Source: Arthrobacter sp. 18067
GTDB taxonomy: Bacteria; Actinomycetota; Actinomycetes; Actinomycetales; Micrococcaceae
Reading direction: 5' to 3'
DNA: 35,834 bases
Assembly (NCBI RefSeq): GCF_902706295.1
Contig: NZ_CACSJJ010000031.1
Coordinates: 1 to 35,834 of the forward strand
Shown: positions 1 through 7,542 of the stretch, one piece after another
Layout: the number at the start of each line of letters is the position of its first letter
Numbering within the stretch: position 1 is the first letter of the stretch
The notes under the pieces: model-generated
Seen by the model: only the letters and a program-made list of their open reading frames with translations
The model's database searches: none
What the model was told of the DNA's origin: nothing
Program-made: the position numbers and the translations under genes

Positions 1-1
1 A

Positions 2-718
2 GGGATCAATCTGGACCTCGTGATGACCGACCGGACCCTCTTTCAGGGCGATGCCGAACCCGCACGCGTGAAGGGCTACGGAATTGTCCCCTCGGAATGG
101 GCCAGGACCTTGGTCGGCGCGGGAGAAACGGCATCACCAGGACACAGGCGAACAGCAGGCGTCGAACCCGCACCACGCCAAAAGCGACCGCCGGTCCCAG
201 ACCCCTCGCCACCGCAGGGCTTCGGATCACCGCCAGACCGGGATGCCCCGCCGGGCAGGGATGTCCCGCGGGTTAGGGATGCCCCGCCGGAGCAGGATCG
301 CGAGTTCGAGATCTGGGTCCGCCGGCTTTACACCGCGCCTACCACGGGCGAGCTCCTGACCATGGATTCCAAAGCCAGGCTGTTCCCGCCGCGGCTCAGA
401 CGCTTCATCGAAACCCGTGATGACACCTGCCGCACGCCGTATTGCGACGCGCCCATCCGCCACATCGACCACATCGTGCCCTGGCACTCCGGCGGCATCA
501 CCACGCTGAGCAACGGTGCCGGACTTTGCGAAGCCTGCAACCACACCAAAGAAAACGCCGGCTGGAGCGCCAACACCGTGTCCGGGGACGTCCATACCGT
601 GGAATTACGCACGCCCACGGGGCATGTGTACCGTTCCAAAGCCCCGCCGATGCCGGACCCTGGCACTCTTCGCGCCACCGCTCCAATGTCCGAGTCGCCT
701 GGGATTTTCGTCAGCTGA
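2..718 (+). CDS. DUF222/HNH endonuclease-domain protein (13E12 type), 3' part only
   Basis: The reading frame is open from the first bases of the window, so this is the C-terminal part of a longer protein and the true start lies outside. The last ~110 residues hold a clear HNH nuclease module: a CRTPYCDAP zinc-knuckle-like stretch, HIDHIVPWHSGG with the catalytic histidines, and CEACNHTKENAGW. Known family: actinobacterial DUF222/HNH proteins related to the mycobacterial 13E12 repeat, present in many copies per genome; their role is not settled and many are thought to be mobile or selfish nucleases. The middle part (about residues 45-95 of the visible fragment) is a low-complexity linker rich in Pro, Arg and Asp. 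The gene is convergent with the methionine aminopeptidase downstream. No link to the flagellar genes is seen. Confidence 0.85.
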   Translation, partial: GINLDLVMTDRTLFQGDAEPARVKGYGIVPSEWARTLVGAGETASPGHRRTAGVEPAPRQKRPPVPDPSPPQGFGSPPDRDAPPGRDVPRVRDAPPEQDREFEIWVRRLYTAPTTGELLTMDSKARLFPPRLRRFIETRDDTCRTPYCDAPIRHIDHIVPWHSGGITTLSNGAGLCEACNHTKENAGWSANTVSGDVHTVELRTPTGHVYRSKAPPMPDPGTLRATAPMSESPGIFVS

Positions 719-769
719 ACCTGAGGGCTCAGGGCTTGTGTAGCGGCCGAGTATCTACCTGCCCGGTGA

Positions 770-1549
770 TTAGTGGACCAGTGTCGGCAACGTGAGGATT
801 TCGGCTCCGTCCTTGGTGATGGCAATCGTGTGCTCGCTGTGCGCTGTTCGGCAACCCGTCACGCTTCGGAGCGTCCACCCGTCGGCGTCGGTGACCAGTT
901 GGGCGGTGTCGGCCATGACCCATGGCTCCAGGGCCAGCAGCAAACCGGGGCGTAGCTTATAGCCGCGGCCGGGCCGTCCCATATTTGGCACATGGGGATC
1001 CTGGTGCATGGTCGACCCGATGCCATGGCCACCGAACTCGGTGTTGACGGGGTAGCCCGCCTCGCCCAGGACTGCCCCAATGGCGTAGGAGAGGTCTCCG
1101 ATCTTGGCTCCGGGGCGTGCTGCTGCAATTCCGGCGCGCAGTGCCCGCTCGGTCACTTCGATCATCGCCACGCTCTCCGCCGGCCTCGATTCGCCCACGA
1201 TGAAGCTGATGGCAGAGTCTGCTGCGACGCCGTGGAGGGAGACGGCGAGGTCGAGTGTCAATAGATCGCCGTCAGCAAGTGTGTAGTCCCGGGGCAACCC
1301 GTGCAGCACGGCATCGTTGACGCCTGTGCAGATGTAGTGACCGAAGGGACCCCGTCCAAAGGAGGGTGCGTAGTCGACGTAACAGGAGACTGCTCCTGCC
1401 TCGAGGATCATGGACTTTGCCCACTGGTCGATGTCCAGGAGGTTTGTGCCCACAGTGGTACGGCCCTTCAAGGTGTGCAGAATGTTGGCGACCAATGCCC
1501 CCGTATCCTTCGCGCGGACCAGTTCGGCGGGACTCAGGATCTCGATCAT
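770..1549 (-). CDS. map: Type I methionine aminopeptidase
   Basis: Removes the initiator methionine from nascent proteins in the cytoplasm. The 259-aa protein has every metal ligand of the type I family in order: D100 and D111, H175 (GGHGIG), E208 (LEPWV) and E239 (SEHTIAIT), plus the substrate-side H83. It is the short form without the N-terminal extension seen in some actinobacterial paralogues. I chose the ATG at 1549 because a GAAAGG ribosome binding site stands six bases upstream; an in-frame ATG at 1567 would add six residues (MRERRR) but would cover that site. It is divergent from a small XRE regulator, which may control it. Such second map copies beside a regulator may be accessory to a housekeeping map elsewhere; that is inference. 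Confidence 0.93.
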   Translation of the reverse strand: MIEILSPAELVRAKDTGALVANILHTLKGRTTVGTNLLDIDQWAKSMILEAGAVSCYVDYAPSFGRGPFGHYICTGVNDAVLHGLPRDYTLADGDLLTLDLAVSLHGVAADSAISFIVGESRPAESVAMIEVTERALRAGIAAARPGAKIGDLSYAIGAVLGEAGYPVNTEFGGHGIGSTMHQDPHVPNMGRPGRGYKLRPGLLLALEPWVMADTAQLVTDADGWTLRSVTGCRTAHSEHTIAITKDGAEILTLPTLVH

Positions 1550-1581
1550 GCGGCGCCTTTCTCTCATGTGTGACCAATAAC

Positions 1582-1603
1582 TATCCCGGCCATATTATCC
1601 CGG
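1582..1603. promoter_or_regulatory. Direct repeat TATCCCGG in the map/XRE divergent region, possible operator
   Basis: Two exact copies of TATCCCGG lie at 1582-1589 and 1596-1603, a 14-base period, between the two divergent starts. The spacing is more than one helical turn. The position fits an operator for the adjacent XRE regulator, but only the repeat is seen and the function is inferred. Confidence 0.3.
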
Positions 1604-1619
1604 TATTACAATTGGAGCC

Positions 1620-1922
1620 ATGGTCAGGTTGCCGCTTACTCCCGCAGAGGCCGAGCGTGGACAACGTCTCGGTGCCCTCCTGCGTCGCGCCCGGGGCGGG
1701 CGATCCATGTTGGAGACCGCTCTCGATGCCCGGGTCTCGCCGGAAACGCTCCGAAAGATTGAGTCGGGCAGGGTGGCTACGCCGGCTTTCCCAACCGTAG
1801 CTGCGATCGCCGAAGTCCTTGGGCTTTCCCTTGACGAGGTGTGGGCCGAGATCAACCAACCCGACAAGGGCGTAGGGGCTGAAGGCTCACGAAGAAGCGC
1901 GCGCGAATGGCTCGCCTCCTAG
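1620..1922 (+). CDS. Small XRE-family helix-turn-helix regulator
   Basis: A 100-aa protein that is almost only a DNA-binding domain. A Cro/C1-type HTH spans about residues 15-70 (recognition part SPETLRKIESGR, followed by FPTVAAIAEVLGLSLDEV), with a short charged tail. A GGAG sequence four bases before the ATG supports the start. It is divergent from the methionine aminopeptidase, with a 70-base intergenic region holding two direct copies of TATCCCGG 14 bases apart, which could be its operator. It ends shortly before the convergent XRE-cupin gene. The target genes are unknown; autoregulation and control of map are the simplest guesses. Confidence 0.85.
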   Translation: MVRLPLTPAEAERGQRLGALLRRARGGRSMLETALDARVSPETLRKIESGRVATPAFPTVAAIAEVLGLSLDEVWAEINQPDKGVGAEGSRRSAREWLAS

Positions 1923-1938
1923 GCTTTGCGCGGACACC

Positions 1939-2520
1939 TCAACGCTTGGGTCGGGCCCGAACATGAAGTCGTTCGCCTTGCTGGCCGAATAGCGTGAGGA
2001 GTTCCACTGGTTCCGAGGTTGCACTCGCAAACCAGTGTGGCGTGCGGGTGTCGAACTCCGCCACCTCTCCCGGTTTCAAAATGAAGTCGTTGTCGCCGAG
2101 CACCAAGCGCAATTTGCCATTGAGGATGTACATCCAGTCGTAGCCCTCATGCGACTGGGGCTGTGGGATCTCTTTGCCGGTGCCACTCTTCAGGACCATC
2201 TTGAACGCCTGGATTCCGCCGGGTCGCCGAGTGAGGGGGAGGGCGGTGCCCCACTCGTGAACGTGTGGTTTGAGGTGGATGCGGGGATCACCAGTCTCCG
2301 GGGCGTCGATCAACTCTTCCAGGGGGACTTGGTGGAGCCGCGCGATCGGGAGCAAGAGTTCCAGGGTTGGTTTGCGCTGGCCTGACTCCAGCCTCGAAAG
2401 CGTGCTGACAGAGATGCCGGTTGCCTCCGAAGCTTCCGCAAGCGTCACGTTGCGCTGTGTCCGCATCGAGCGCAGGCGGGGACCAACGGCGTCGAGCATT
2501 GTGCTGAAATCGGTAGTCAT
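1939..2520 (-). CDS. XRE-family regulator with C-terminal cupin sensor domain
   Basis: A 193-aa one-component regulator. Residues ~11-65 form a Cro/C1 HTH (VTLAEASEATGISVSTLSRL is the helix pair) and residues ~100-185 form a cupin_2 barrel, with QSHEGYDWMYILNG as motif 1 and LKPGEVAEFDTRTPHWF as motif 2. The histidines of both motifs could bind a metal or a small ligand. I chose the ATG at 2520; the frame stays open upstream, but that part is antisense to the divergent flavoprotein gene and has no cupin or HTH relation. Divergent arrangement with the oxidoreductase at 2624 and a near-perfect inverted repeat between them suggest that it represses or activates that gene in response to a cupin ligand. 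Confidence 0.9.
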   Translation of the reverse strand: MTTDFSTMLDAVGPRLRSMRTQRNVTLAEASEATGISVSTLSRLESGQRKPTLELLLPIARLHQVPLEELIDAPETGDPRIHLKPHVHEWGTALPLTRRPGGIQAFKMVLKSGTGKEIPQPQSHEGYDWMYILNGKLRLVLGDNDFILKPGEVAEFDTRTPHWFASATSEPVELLTLFGQQGERLHVRARPKR

Positions 2521-2535
2521 CCATCTAGTTTGCCA

Positions 2536-2559
2536 TAGCAGCAAAAATTCTTGCTGATA
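2536..2559. promoter_or_regulatory. Inverted repeat between XRE-cupin and flavoprotein genes, likely operator
   Basis: TAGCAGCAA at 2536-2544 and TTGCTGATA at 2551-2559 are inverted copies with 8 of 9 positions paired, separated by AAATTC. The dyad is centred 28 bases upstream of the regulator start on the minus strand and about 76 bases before the flavoprotein start. Its position suits autoregulation by the XRE-cupin protein. The function is inferred. Confidence 0.5.
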
Positions 2560-2623
2560 CTGCCGGGGGTGCCGAAGCATGGAAGAAAGCGGCACGAAGC
2601 CGCTTGAGACATGTGGAGGCACC

Positions 2624-3628
2624 GTGAGTGAAGAATTGAACAACAGCCAGATGGTCGAGCAATACGACGTCGTAGTGGTGGGAGGTGGCGCAGCTGGGTT
2701 AAGTGCGGCGGTCACCCTGGGGAGGGCATTGCGCTCGGTCCTGGTCATCGACGCCGGGGAGCCACGGAATGCACCCGCTACGGGCGTGCACGGCTTCCTG
2801 TCCAGGGACGGGATCAACCCCCGGGAACTACTGGCACTCGGACGCGCTGAGGCGAGCCAGTATGGGGCCGAGGTGGTGGCCGGAACAGTCGTCGCGGCAC
2901 GTTCGACGGCGGACCCCACCGCAGGTGCGGAGCTCGCGTTCGAGGTGGACTTGGCAGACGGCCGGACGGTCGATGCCCGTCGGTTGCTGGTCACCACGGG
3001 TTTGACGGACGTCCTGCCCGACATCGATGGCATCAAGGAGCGCTGGGGCAGGGATGTTCTGCACTGCCCCTATTGCCACGGCTGGGAGGTCAGGAACAAG
3101 GCGATTGGAATTCTGGGTTCGGTGCCCATGGCGCTGCACCAGACCATGCTGTTCCGTCAGTGGAGCCCCAACATCACGCTGTTCCTCAACGACGTTGTGG
3201 AGCCGACGGAAGAAGAGTGGGAACAACTTGCTGCCCGTTCCATCACGGTGGTGGACGGCAAGGTGCGGTCCCTGGACGTGACCGATGACGCCTTGAGCGG
3301 CGTTGTCCTGGCATCAGGGAAAGTGATCCCCGTGGAAGCTGTCGTTACAGGGCCTCGACTGCAGGCGCGCTCGGCCGTGCTGGAATCGCTGGGCATCCCA
3401 TCAGTGGTTCACCCGATGGGCGTGGGTACTCATGTCGAGGTGACGCCACAGGGCGCTACGTCGATGCCGGGTGTTTGGGCGGCGGGCAACGTCACCGACC
3501 TCACCGGTCAGGTGATGGCGTCGGCAGCTTCGGGCGTCATGGCAGGGGCAGCTATCAATGCAGATCTGATGGTTGAGGAGACGAGATTGGCTGTGGATGC
3601 GGCCCGACTCTCAGCCGTGTCACGATAA
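2624..3628 (+). CDS. Thioredoxin-reductase-like FAD/NAD(P) oxidoreductase
   Basis: A 334-aa pyridine-nucleotide-disulphide oxidoreductase of the thioredoxin reductase fold. VVVVGGGAAGLSAA at residues 16-29 binds FAD, CPYC at residues 148-151 is the redox-active disulphide, and the C-terminal GVWAAGNVTD is the second FAD motif. The central NAD(P) site reads GILGSVPMALHQ and lacks the classical GxGxxA, as in the subfamily with CPYCHGWE around the disulphide. These are thioredoxin-reductase-like enzymes whose partner may be a small molecule rather than thioredoxin. The GTG at 2624 has GGAGG four bases upstream; an in-frame ATG at 2579 would add 15 residues and lacks such a site. The gene overlaps the convergent MmyB-type regulator by nine bases. 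Control by the XRE-cupin neighbour is likely. Confidence 0.9.
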   Translation: MSEELNNSQMVEQYDVVVVGGGAAGLSAAVTLGRALRSVLVIDAGEPRNAPATGVHGFLSRDGINPRELLALGRAEASQYGAEVVAGTVVAARSTADPTAGAELAFEVDLADGRTVDARRLLVTTGLTDVLPDIDGIKERWGRDVLHCPYCHGWEVRNKAIGILGSVPMALHQTMLFRQWSPNITLFLNDVVEPTEEEWEQLAARSITVVDGKVRSLDVTDDALSGVVLASGKVIPVEAVVTGPRLQARSAVLESLGIPSVVHPMGVGTHVEVTPQGATSMPGVWAAGNVTDLTGQVMASAASGVMAGAAINADLMVEETRLAVDAARLSAVSR

Positions 3629-4507
3629 CGGTTCGTTGGACGGCTGCCCACTCTTCGCGGGGGACGACCGGGCTGCCGTCCAGCTTGCCAGGAAAGCCAA
3701 TTGTTCCTCGGCGTTGCTACCGGGTTCGGCCGTATAGGCAATGAGGGTAAGACCCTCACCGGGGACCTCGAGGGCGTCACCTGTCAGCTCGATCTCGCCC
3801 ACCAATGGATTCCGCAGCGTCTTCCGGGCGGTGCGATGGAAATGAACGTTGTGCCGCGCCCAGCGGGTGGAGAACTCGGTGCTCCCGGCTGCGAGGTCGC
3901 CGATCAGACCGTTCAGGTACCGGTCGCGGGGGCGGCGGCCTGACTCCACGCGGAGCGCTGCGGCAAAGTCATCGGCGATGGTTTCCCACTCCACAAAGAA
4001 ATCTTTGGATCGAGGGTCCAGGAACATGAACCGGGCCAAGTTCAGGGGCATGGTGGCGGGGCTGAGGATACCGGTGTAGAGGGCGAGGCAAAGGCTGTTC
4101 GCCGCGATGATTTCCATTTTGGCGTTCCGAACATATGCCGGAGTGCCCGTCATTCCCGCAAGGATTCGTTCGATGCTGGGCCGCACACCGGCTCGTGACG
4201 AGCCGGTGCCGGATGCGCGGGTCGGGGCGGCAGCCTTGGCGAGGTCCAGAAGGTGGGCTCGTTCTGCTTCATCCAACTGCAGGGCGCGGGCCAACGAGTC
4301 AAGGACAGAATCAGAGACGCCACGGAGGTTTCCCCGTTCCAAACGGGCATAGTATTCCGTGCTGACCCCGCTCAGCATGGCTACTTCCTCACGCTTGAGC
4401 CCCGGTACCCTCCGTACTCCGCTGAAAGCTGTCAGCCCGGCCTGCCCGGGGGTGATGCGCGCCCTGCGGCTCATCAGGAAGTCCCGGACGTCTTTGTTGT
4501 TGTCCAT
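3620..4507 (-). CDS. MmyB-type XRE transcriptional regulator
   Basis: A 295-aa protein with an N-terminal HTH (about residues 10-85; RRVPGLKREEVAMLSGVS and YYARLERG are typical of this group) and a C-terminal ligand-binding domain of the MmyB type (residues ~115-275, with RNAKMEIIAAN and NLARFMFLDPRS). Family members often sit next to, and control, short-chain or aldo/keto oxidoreductase genes, and the ligand domain is related to PAS and binds a small hydrophobic molecule. Here the gene is divergent from a cupin pseudogene and an aldo/keto reductase, which are the likely targets. Two copies of CAACAGG (4538-4544 and 4563-4569) lie in the shared intergenic region. The ATG at 4507 is the first start in frame. 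Confidence 0.92.
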   Translation of the reverse strand: MDNNKDVRDFLMSRRARITPGQAGLTAFSGVRRVPGLKREEVAMLSGVSTEYYARLERGNLRGVSDSVLDSLARALQLDEAERAHLLDLAKAAAPTRASGTGSSRAGVRPSIERILAGMTGTPAYVRNAKMEIIAANSLCLALYTGILSPATMPLNLARFMFLDPRSKDFFVEWETIADDFAAALRVESGRRPRDRYLNGLIGDLAAGSTEFSTRWARHNVHFHRTARKTLRNPLVGEIELTGDALEVPGEGLTLIAYTAEPGSNAEEQLAFLASWTAARSSPAKSGQPSNEPLS

Positions 4508-4608
4508 GGCTCTACGCTACGACGCCCGGCAAAGCCCCAACAGGAACTGCCAGTACACCTCACAACAGGCACTCCTCCGCGCGGCCAAGGACTGGTTCTG
4601 TTGAATGC

Positions 4609-5018
4609 ATGGAACTTGTACCTGTTGCCCCAACATCGATTGCCCCGGCCGAACGGTTCACGGGCGAGGTCTACGTGAGTCCTCTTCATGCCGGCCAGTC
4701 GCCGTCCCGGTTGGTGGCCGCGTTGGTTCACTTCACCCCGGGAGCGCGCACCAACTGGCACTCCCATCCGTTCGGCAGACGCTCCATTGCACGCAAGGTT
4801 CCGGACTGGTGGTGACCCGGGACGGCGCGGTGATCATGATGCGCCCCGGAGATACCGTCCACACTCCGGCCGGCGAGGAGCACTGGCATGGCGCAGTGCC
4901 GGACAGCCTGATGTCCCATCTCGCCATGGTGGAACAGCTGAACGGTGAGAGTGCCATCTGGCTGGAGCCCGTCAGCGACGCCGAGTACACCTCGGCCCAT
5001 AGCCAAGCCGCCCGCTGA
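4609..5018 (+). pseudogene. Cupin-domain protein gene, disrupted by a one-base frameshift
   Basis: Translation from the ATG at 4609 gives a good cupin N-terminus ending in NWHSHPFG, a metal-binding motif, then shifts at about 4776. The rest of the cupin (QTLHCTQGSGLVV, then TVHTPAGEEHWHGA) continues in another frame and ends at 5018. Reading GGC-CAG where the sequence has GGCAG restores one continuous protein of about 136 aa, so a single C is missing. The whole protein would be a small (R)-mandelonitrile lyase-like or carboxymuconolactone-associated cupin, often found next to aldo/keto reductases. As it stands the frame ends after 68 residues and lacks the second metal motif. It may be a true recent pseudogene or a sequencing error. 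It is divergent from the MmyB-type regulator and 29 bases before the reductase. Confidence 0.85.
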
Positions 5019-5047
5019 AACACCCATACCCAAAGAAGGAACAACTC

Positions 5048-5905
5048 ATGCAGAATGTCACCCTGAACAACGGCGTCGAGATGCCCATCCTGGGCTTCGG
5101 CGTCTTCCAGATTCCCGACGAAGAGACCCAGATAGCCGTTGAAGCTGCCCTCGAAGCCGGCTACCGCCACCTGGACACGGCCGCTTCCTACGGCAACGAG
5201 TCCGCCGTCGGCGCGGCCATCAAGGCCAGCGGAATCCCACGCGGGGACCTGTTCGTCACTACCAAACTCTGGATCCAGCACGCTCCCACCGGCAACGTCC
5301 AGGAGGACACCAACCGGACTTTCGCCAACTCGCTGGACCGGCTTGGAATGGATTACGTGGATCTGTACCTGATCCACCAGCCGTTGGGGGACTACTACAG
5401 CGAGTGGCGGGCAATGCAGGACATCAACAAGGAAGGAAGAGCCCGCGCCATCGGCGTTTCCAACTTCCACCCCGATCGTTTGGTTGACCTCATCGACCAC
5501 AACGAGATCGTGCCGGCGGTCAACCAGATCGAAACCCACCCCTTCCACCAGCGAGCTGCCGACCAAGCCCTCATGATCGAGCGGGGCGTCCAGATCGAGT
5601 CGTGGGGACCCTTCGCCGAGGGCCGGAACAACCTCTTCACGGACCCGGTCCTCAGCGCTGTCGCCGAGGATCACGGCAAGTCGGTGGCGCAAGTGGTTCT
5701 CCGTTGGCTGATTCAGCGCGACGTCGTCGTCATCCCAAAGTCCATCAGGCCTGAGCGGATGGCACAGAACCTGGATGTCTTCGACTTCACATTGACCGAC
5801 GAACAGATGGGTAGGATCGCAACGCTGGATACCGGTGCCAGCCTCTTCTTCGACCACCGGGACCCGGCGATGGTGAGCTGGTTGGGCAACCGCCGGTACA
5901 GCTGA
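5048..5905 (+). CDS. Aldo/keto reductase, 2,5-diketo-D-gluconate reductase type
   Basis: A 285-aa NADPH-dependent carbonyl reductase of the single-domain TIM-barrel AKR family (AKR5-like). The catalytic tetrad is complete: D43 and Y48 in LDTAASYGNE, K73 in TTKLW, and H110 in LIHQP. AIGVSNFHPD follows at about residues 134-143, and IPKSIRPERM near residue 230 is the 2'-phosphate-binding loop of NADPH. AAGGAA nine bases before the ATG supports the start. It is probably cotranscribed with the broken cupin gene upstream and controlled by the divergent MmyB-type regulator. The natural substrate cannot be read from sequence. Confidence 0.95.
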   Translation: MQNVTLNNGVEMPILGFGVFQIPDEETQIAVEAALEAGYRHLDTAASYGNESAVGAAIKASGIPRGDLFVTTKLWIQHAPTGNVQEDTNRTFANSLDRLGMDYVDLYLIHQPLGDYYSEWRAMQDINKEGRARAIGVSNFHPDRLVDLIDHNEIVPAVNQIETHPFHQRAADQALMIERGVQIESWGPFAEGRNNLFTDPVLSAVAEDHGKSVAQVVLRWLIQRDVVVIPKSIRPERMAQNLDVFDFTLTDEQMGRIATLDTGASLFFDHRDPAMVSWLGNRRYS

Positions 5906-5974
5906 CCAGGAAACAGTCGACTTGTGGCGTTGACGAGAGGACGATTAAGGGACAGCCGTTGAAGGAGGTTGGGT

Positions 5975-6187
5975 ATGTGCTACGCGTACTATGACGACTT
6001 CGAGCGGCGCACGAAGAAGGACTCCGCGCGCAAGCCCGAGACGCACACGTCTGATGCAAGCAAAGATGAAGCACCGGCAGGGAAGCGTCCGCAGACAGAA
6101 GGAACGCTGTGGACTTTCCTTGCCCGCCGTCGCAGGGAATTCGAGGTTCCAGAACCGAAGATCGACCGCATCCGCGAGAAAGTCTAG
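5975..6187 (+). CDS. Small charged hypothetical protein
   Basis: A 70-aa protein not recognised by family. It starts MCYAYYDDFERRTKK, has a hydrophilic, probably disordered middle rich in Lys, Glu, Ala and Pro, and ends in a short conserved-looking part, LWTFLARRRREFEVPEPKID. There is no signal peptide or membrane segment. AAGGAGG at 5962-5968, six bases before the ATG at 5975, is one of the best ribosome binding sites in the window, so strong expression is likely. An in-frame TTG at 5969 would lie inside that site. It stands alone between the reductase and a terminator. Confidence 0.7.
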   Translation: MCYAYYDDFERRTKKDSARKPETHTSDASKDEAPAGKRPQTEGTLWTFLARRRREFEVPEPKIDRIREKV

Positions 6188-6216
6188 GCACGCCCTGGGC
6201 CGGACCGAAAAACAAG

Positions 6217-6248
6217 AAAAGGCGCTGCGTCAGCGGCGCCTTTTCTTT
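6217..6248. terminator. Intrinsic terminator, probably bidirectional
   Basis: AAAAGGCGCTGC at 6217-6228 pairs with GCGGCGCCTTTT at 6233-6244 around the loop GTCA, with one G-U pair. T-runs follow on the plus strand, and the matching A-runs give T-runs on the minus strand. It separates the 70-aa gene from the convergent fliW and marks the boundary between the flank and the flagellar locus. Confidence 0.85.
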
Positions 6249-6268
6249 GTCCCGGATGAACTGCCTGC

Positions 6269-6655
6269 TTACCGGGCCAGCTCGGCGCGGAGAGGGTACT
6301 TGGCGCCATCCAGGATCGCCTGGACGCAGACGCCGTCCGCCGGATTCAGCAGGATGGGCGCCATGAGATTTACTGTGGTCTTCTCCGGCGTCGGGTTAAC
6401 AACCACCAACACCATGGCCTCCGGGAGGCTGGAAAGCCCCAGCGCCTCCAACGCGGCCGCAGGGATACCCGGCGCATAGTCAGGCACGTACACAGCGGCG
6501 TCGGCCACGAACATCCGCACCTTGGGCTCGGTAACTTCCAGGGCGTACAAGCCCTCGGCGCCGGCAACCCCGCGCAGGGAAAAACCCTCAGCCGACTCCA
6601 AACCCGGCATGGGCGAGGCAAACGTCAGGGTATCGAACGCCAGTGCCGTGCTCAT
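6269..6655 (-). CDS. fliW: Flagellar assembly factor FliW
   Basis: A 128-aa FliW. In Bacillus and Campylobacter this cytoplasmic protein binds either flagellin or CsrA: when flagellin is secreted, free FliW captures CsrA and releases flagellin mRNA for translation. Recognisable parts are the early FDTLTF and MPGLESAEGFSL (compare the usual GLPGFE region), the central LEVTEPKVRMFVADAAVYVPDY, and the C-terminal VNLMAPILLNPADGVCVQAIL, the FliW signature. The ATG overlaps the flgL stop, so translation is coupled; it is the last gene of the flgN-flgK-flgL-fliW transcript. The partner csrA and a flagellin leader with a CsrA-like hairpin are both in this window. Confidence 0.95.
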   Translation of the reverse strand: MSTALAFDTLTFASPMPGLESAEGFSLRGVAGAEGLYALEVTEPKVRMFVADAAVYVPDYAPGIPAAALEALGLSSLPEAMVLVVVNPTPEKTTVNLMAPILLNPADGVCVQAILDGAKYPLRAELAR

Positions 6656-7539
6656 CGGAGGAAGTCCATGAGCGTAGGCTGCAGCACCTTGGCCGTCACG
6701 GCAAGTGCCACCTGATAGTTGGTTTCCTGCAATTTCAAATCCATTACCGCCTTTCCCAAGTCCGTGTCTTCGACGCGGGCTCTTTGAGTTTCCAGCGTAG
6801 CCTTCATCCCTTCCAGCGACTCCTGGGCCTGGCCAAGGCGGGTTTGCCGCATGCCCACATCGGACCTGCCATCGATCACCGCCTTGATGCGCTCGCCGAT
6901 AGCGGCCAGCCGTGCGTTGGGGTCGGCGCCGGAACGGATATCCGCGACGACGTCACTCACCAAAGCGAAAACGGAGGCGGCGCCGTCGCCAAAGATCGCA
7001 CCGCCGTCGGAATCCACCCGGACGGTCCGTGCCGCGTCCACACGGCGCTCCACCGAGCTGCCGCCTGCACCCACGAACGACGGGGGAGTGGTGTTGGTGA
7101 AAGCGCCCACGGTGTCCGAACTTCCGGCAAAGACATTTCGGCCCAGGTACTGCGTGTTGGCCTGCGTCAGGAGGTCCTTGCCCAGGCCTTCGATTTCGAC
7201 GGCGATCGCTTCCTTGGCGGTGCTGTTGAGGGTTCCGTTGGAGGCCTGGACCACCAGGTCCCGCACACGGTTGAGGATGTTGGTGGATTGCCCCAGTGCC
7301 GTATCGGCGGCGGCAAGCCATCCGTTGCCGTCGCTGATGTTGGAGCCATACTGGGTCGCGGCACTCAGTTGGGCGCGCATGGCGATGGCCTGGGCTGCAC
7401 CTGCGGGATCGTCCGACGGCCGGCTGATGTTCTTCAACGTCATGGCCCGTTCCTGCAACTCGGCCAGCCGGGACTGGGCCGACTGCAGGTTCCTCTGCGC
7501 GGAGGCCGACATCATCTGGTTGGTGACGCGATTGAGCAC
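6652..7539 (-). CDS. flgL: Flagellar hook-filament junction protein FlgL (HAP3)
   Basis: A 295-aa flagellin-like protein that joins hook and filament and is exported through the flagellar type III gate. The N-terminus (VTNQMMSASAQRNLQSAQ, then ISRPSDDPAGAAQAIAMR at about residues 40-57) and the C-terminal coil (VEDTDLGKAVMDLKLQETNYQ) are typical of FlgL. The start is GTG at 7539 with GGGAAGG nine bases upstream; the flgK stop lies just before it. Length agrees with the family. It overlaps fliW by four bases. Confidence 0.96.
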   Translation of the reverse strand: MLNRVTNQMMSASAQRNLQSAQSRLAELQERAMTLKNISRPSDDPAGAAQAIAMRAQLSAATQYGSNISDGNGWLAAADTALGQSTNILNRVRDLVVQASNGTLNSTAKEAIAVEIEGLGKDLLTQANTQYLGRNVFAGSSDTVGAFTNTTPPSFVGAGGSSVERRVDAARTVRVDSDGGAIFGDGAASVFALVSDVVADIRSGADPNARLAAIGERIKAVIDGRSDVGMRQTRLGQAQESLEGMKATLETQRARVEDTDLGKAVMDLKLQETNYQVALAVTAKVLQPTLMDFLR

Positions 7540-7542
7540 GGC

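Noticed and set aside
719..769. CCTGA-GGGC-TCAGG mini hairpin after the HNH gene as terminator
   Set aside because: Five-pair stem without T-run between convergent genes; not convincing.
2521..3036. N-terminal extension of the XRE-cupin regulator up to 3036
   Set aside because: The extension crosses the divergent promoter region and is antisense to the flavoprotein gene; the HTH domain starts right after the ATG at 2520.
4538..4569. Two CAACAGG copies upstream of the MmyB-type regulator as an operator
   Set aside because: A seven-base word repeated once with 25-base spacing is too little to support a feature; only mentioned with the gene.
4733..5857. 374-codon open frame on the minus strand opposite the aldo/keto reductase
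   Set aside because: The reductase has all catalytic residues in the plus frame; the minus frame is a Val/Asp-rich shadow.
6895..6902. GCCGATAG on the plus strand within flgL
   Set aside because: It has no TAAC or TTAC 15 bases upstream and lies inside a coding region on the opposite strand, so it is a chance match.
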